Assembly: GCA_949317995.1 (NCBI GenBank)
Contig: OX439046.1
Location: forward strand, 78,036,934 to 78,100,933
DNA from: Acholoe squamosa
Taxonomy: Eukaryota; Annelida; Polychaeta; Phyllodocida; Polynoidae
Direction: 5' to 3'
Length of the DNA: 64,000 nucleotides
The number at the start of each line of letters is the position of its first letter. Within the stretch, counting starts at the first letter, position 1. Of the stretch, positions 62,401-64,000 are shown piece by piece. The notes below the pieces were generated by a model. It made no database searches and was not told the DNA's origin. It saw only the letters and a program-made list of their open reading frames with translations. The position numbers were made by a program, and so were the translations under genes.

Positions 62401-64000
62401 TCAGTGAGTATACTGCACACAGGGTGAATGGATGGGATAGGGTGCACTATGACAATCAGTGAGTATACTGCACACATGGTGAATGGATGGGATGGGGTGC
62501 ACCATGACAATCAGTGAGTATACTGTACACAGGGTGAATGGATGGGATAGGGTGCACTATGACAATCAGTGAGTATACTGCACACAGGGTGAATGGATGG
62601 GATAGGGTGCACCATGACAATCAGTGGGTATACTGCACACAGGGTGAATGGATTGGATGGGGTGCACCATGACAATCAGTGAGTATACTGCACACAGGGT
62701 GAATGGATGGGATGGGATGCACCATGACAATCAGTGAGTATACTGCACACAGGGTGAATGGATGGGATGGGGTGCACCATGACAATCAGTGAGTATACTG
62801 CACACAGGGTGAATGGATGGGATGGGATGCACTATGACAATCAGTGAGTATACTGCACACAGGGTAAATGGATGGGATGGGGTGCACCATGACAATCAGT
62901 GAGTATACTGCACACAGGGTGAATGAATGGGGTGCACTATGACAATCAGTGAGTATACTGCACACAGGGTGAATGGATGGGATGGGGTGCACCATGACAA
63001 TCAGTGAGTATACTGCACACAGGGTGAATGGATGGGATGGGATGCACTATGACAATCAGTGAGTATACTGCACACAGGGTGAATGGATGGGATGGGGTGC
63101 ACCATGACAATCAGTGAGTATACTGCACACAGGGTGAATGGATAGATGCACCATGACAATCAGTGAGTATACTGCACACAGGGTGAATGGATGGGATGGG
63201 GTGCACTATGACAATCAGTGAGTATACTGCACAAAGGGTGAATGGATGGGATGCACTATGACAATCAGTGAGTATACTGCACACAGGGTGAATAGATGGG
63301 ATGGGGTGCCCTATGACAATCAGTGAGTATACTGCACACAGGGTGAATGGATGTGATGCACCATGACAATCAGTGAGTATACTGCACACAGGGTGAATGG
63401 ATGGGGGGCGCACTATGACAATCAGTGAGTATACTGCACACAGGGTGAATGGATGGGATAGGGTGCACTATGACAATCAGTGAGTATACTGCACACATGG
63501 TGAATGGATGGGATGGGGTGCACTATGACAATCAGTGAGTATACTGCACACAGGGTGAATAGATGGGATGGGGTGCCCTATGACAATCAGTGAGTATACT
63601 GCACACAGTGTGAATGGATGTGGTGCACCATGACAATCAGTGAGTATACTGCACACAGGGTGAATGGATGGGGGGCGCACTATGACAATCAGTAAGTATA
63701 CTGCACACAGGGTGAATGGATGGGAAAGGGTGCACTATGACAATCAGTGAGTATACTGCACACAGGGTGAATGGATGGGATGGGGTGCACCATGACAATC
63801 AGTGAGTATACTGCACACAGGGTGAATGGATGGGATGCACCATGACAATCAGTGAGTATACTGCACACAGGGTGAATGGATTGGGTGCACCATGACAATC
63901 AGTGAGTATACTGCACACAGGGTGAATGGATGGGGTGCACCATGACAGTCAGTGAGTATACTGCACACAGGGTGAATGGATTTGATGCACCATGAAAATC
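56428..64000. repeat. 50/55-bp minisatellite, about 146 copies, runs off the window
   Basis: The unit reads ATGACAATCAGTGAGTATAC, TGCACACAGGGTGAATGGAT, then GGGGTGCACT or GGGATGGGGTGCACC. Units are 50 bp, or 55 bp when a GGGAT-type pentamer is doubled. Minus-strand open frames of 60-170 codons are phase effects. Higher-order repeats are visible: 3985 bp (GACTATTAGTGAG at 57719 and 61704; GCACAAAGGG at 58219 and 62204), 3510 bp (GTGCAGTATG at 56681 and 60191) and a 210-bp doublet (61025-61234 and 61235-61444). The right end lies beyond the window. Confidence 0.98.

Noticed and set aside
1..64000. CRISPR array
   Set aside because: None of the arrays has constant repeats separated by unique spacers. 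Units are contiguous and similar throughout, and there are no cas-like genes.
1..64000. Telomeric or subtelomeric location
   Set aside because: No TTAGGG, TTAGG or similar short telomeric runs are present. Clustering of minisatellites alone is only suggestive.

Overview
This window is eukaryotic, non-coding and dominated by tandem repeats. About 51 of 64 kb (roughly 80%, estimated by eye from array boundaries) consists of some sixteen separate minisatellite arrays. Their unit lengths are 18, 24, 27, 29, 35, 37-38, 43, 49, 50/55, 52, 53-57, 54/57, 59, 67, 83 and about 106 bp. I see no convincing protein-coding gene, rRNA, tRNA or CRISPR array. The lack of coding density, the many unrelated minisatellites, a TA-flanked foldback (MITE-like) element and old dispersed-repeat fragments fit an animal genome, perhaps a repeat-rich marine invertebrate. 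The species cannot be named from this sequence.

Layout: 52-bp array (1-435); unique; 37/38-bp array (1014-2978); unique with a 2x46-bp duplication (3007-3098); 54/57-bp array (4444-5760); unique; 49-bp x5 (7518-7762); 29-bp x9 (7813-8073); unique; 67-bp x12 (9296-10100); unique; 43-bp array (10784-17449); unique; 35-bp array (18198-19044); dispersed-repeat fragments with a 59-bp mini-array (19425-19639); 27-bp array (20134-24015); unique; 18-bp array (25324-25828); two older, diverged arrays of 83 bp (25966-26739) and about 106 bp (27100-27795); 24-bp array (28701-32189); foldback element (32190-32381); unique hairpin-rich stretch; the 21.5-kb 57/55/53-bp array (34181-55700); unique; 50/55-bp array (56428 to the window end, continuing beyond).

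Very long open frames occur in several arrays, the longest being 2592 codons at 36911-44689. They are by-products of unit length (multiples of three) or of a unit that happens to lack stop triplets in all three forward frames. The 2-bp length steps between neighbouring units of the largest array argue against translation.

The most interesting observations are these. (1) The complete 18-bp unit of the 25.3-kb array is embedded in the 57-bp unit of the 34-56-kb array. The same word or its core also occurs as single copies, in both orientations, close to other array edges. (2) A nearly perfect 192-bp foldback element abuts the end of the 24-bp array. (3) Multi-kilobase higher-order repeats (about 3075, 1561-1586 and 3985 bp) lie inside three arrays. 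(4) A 59-bp minisatellite has arisen inside one copy of an old dispersed repeat. (5) An 18-bp perfect palindrome sits on the first bases of the 35-bp array.
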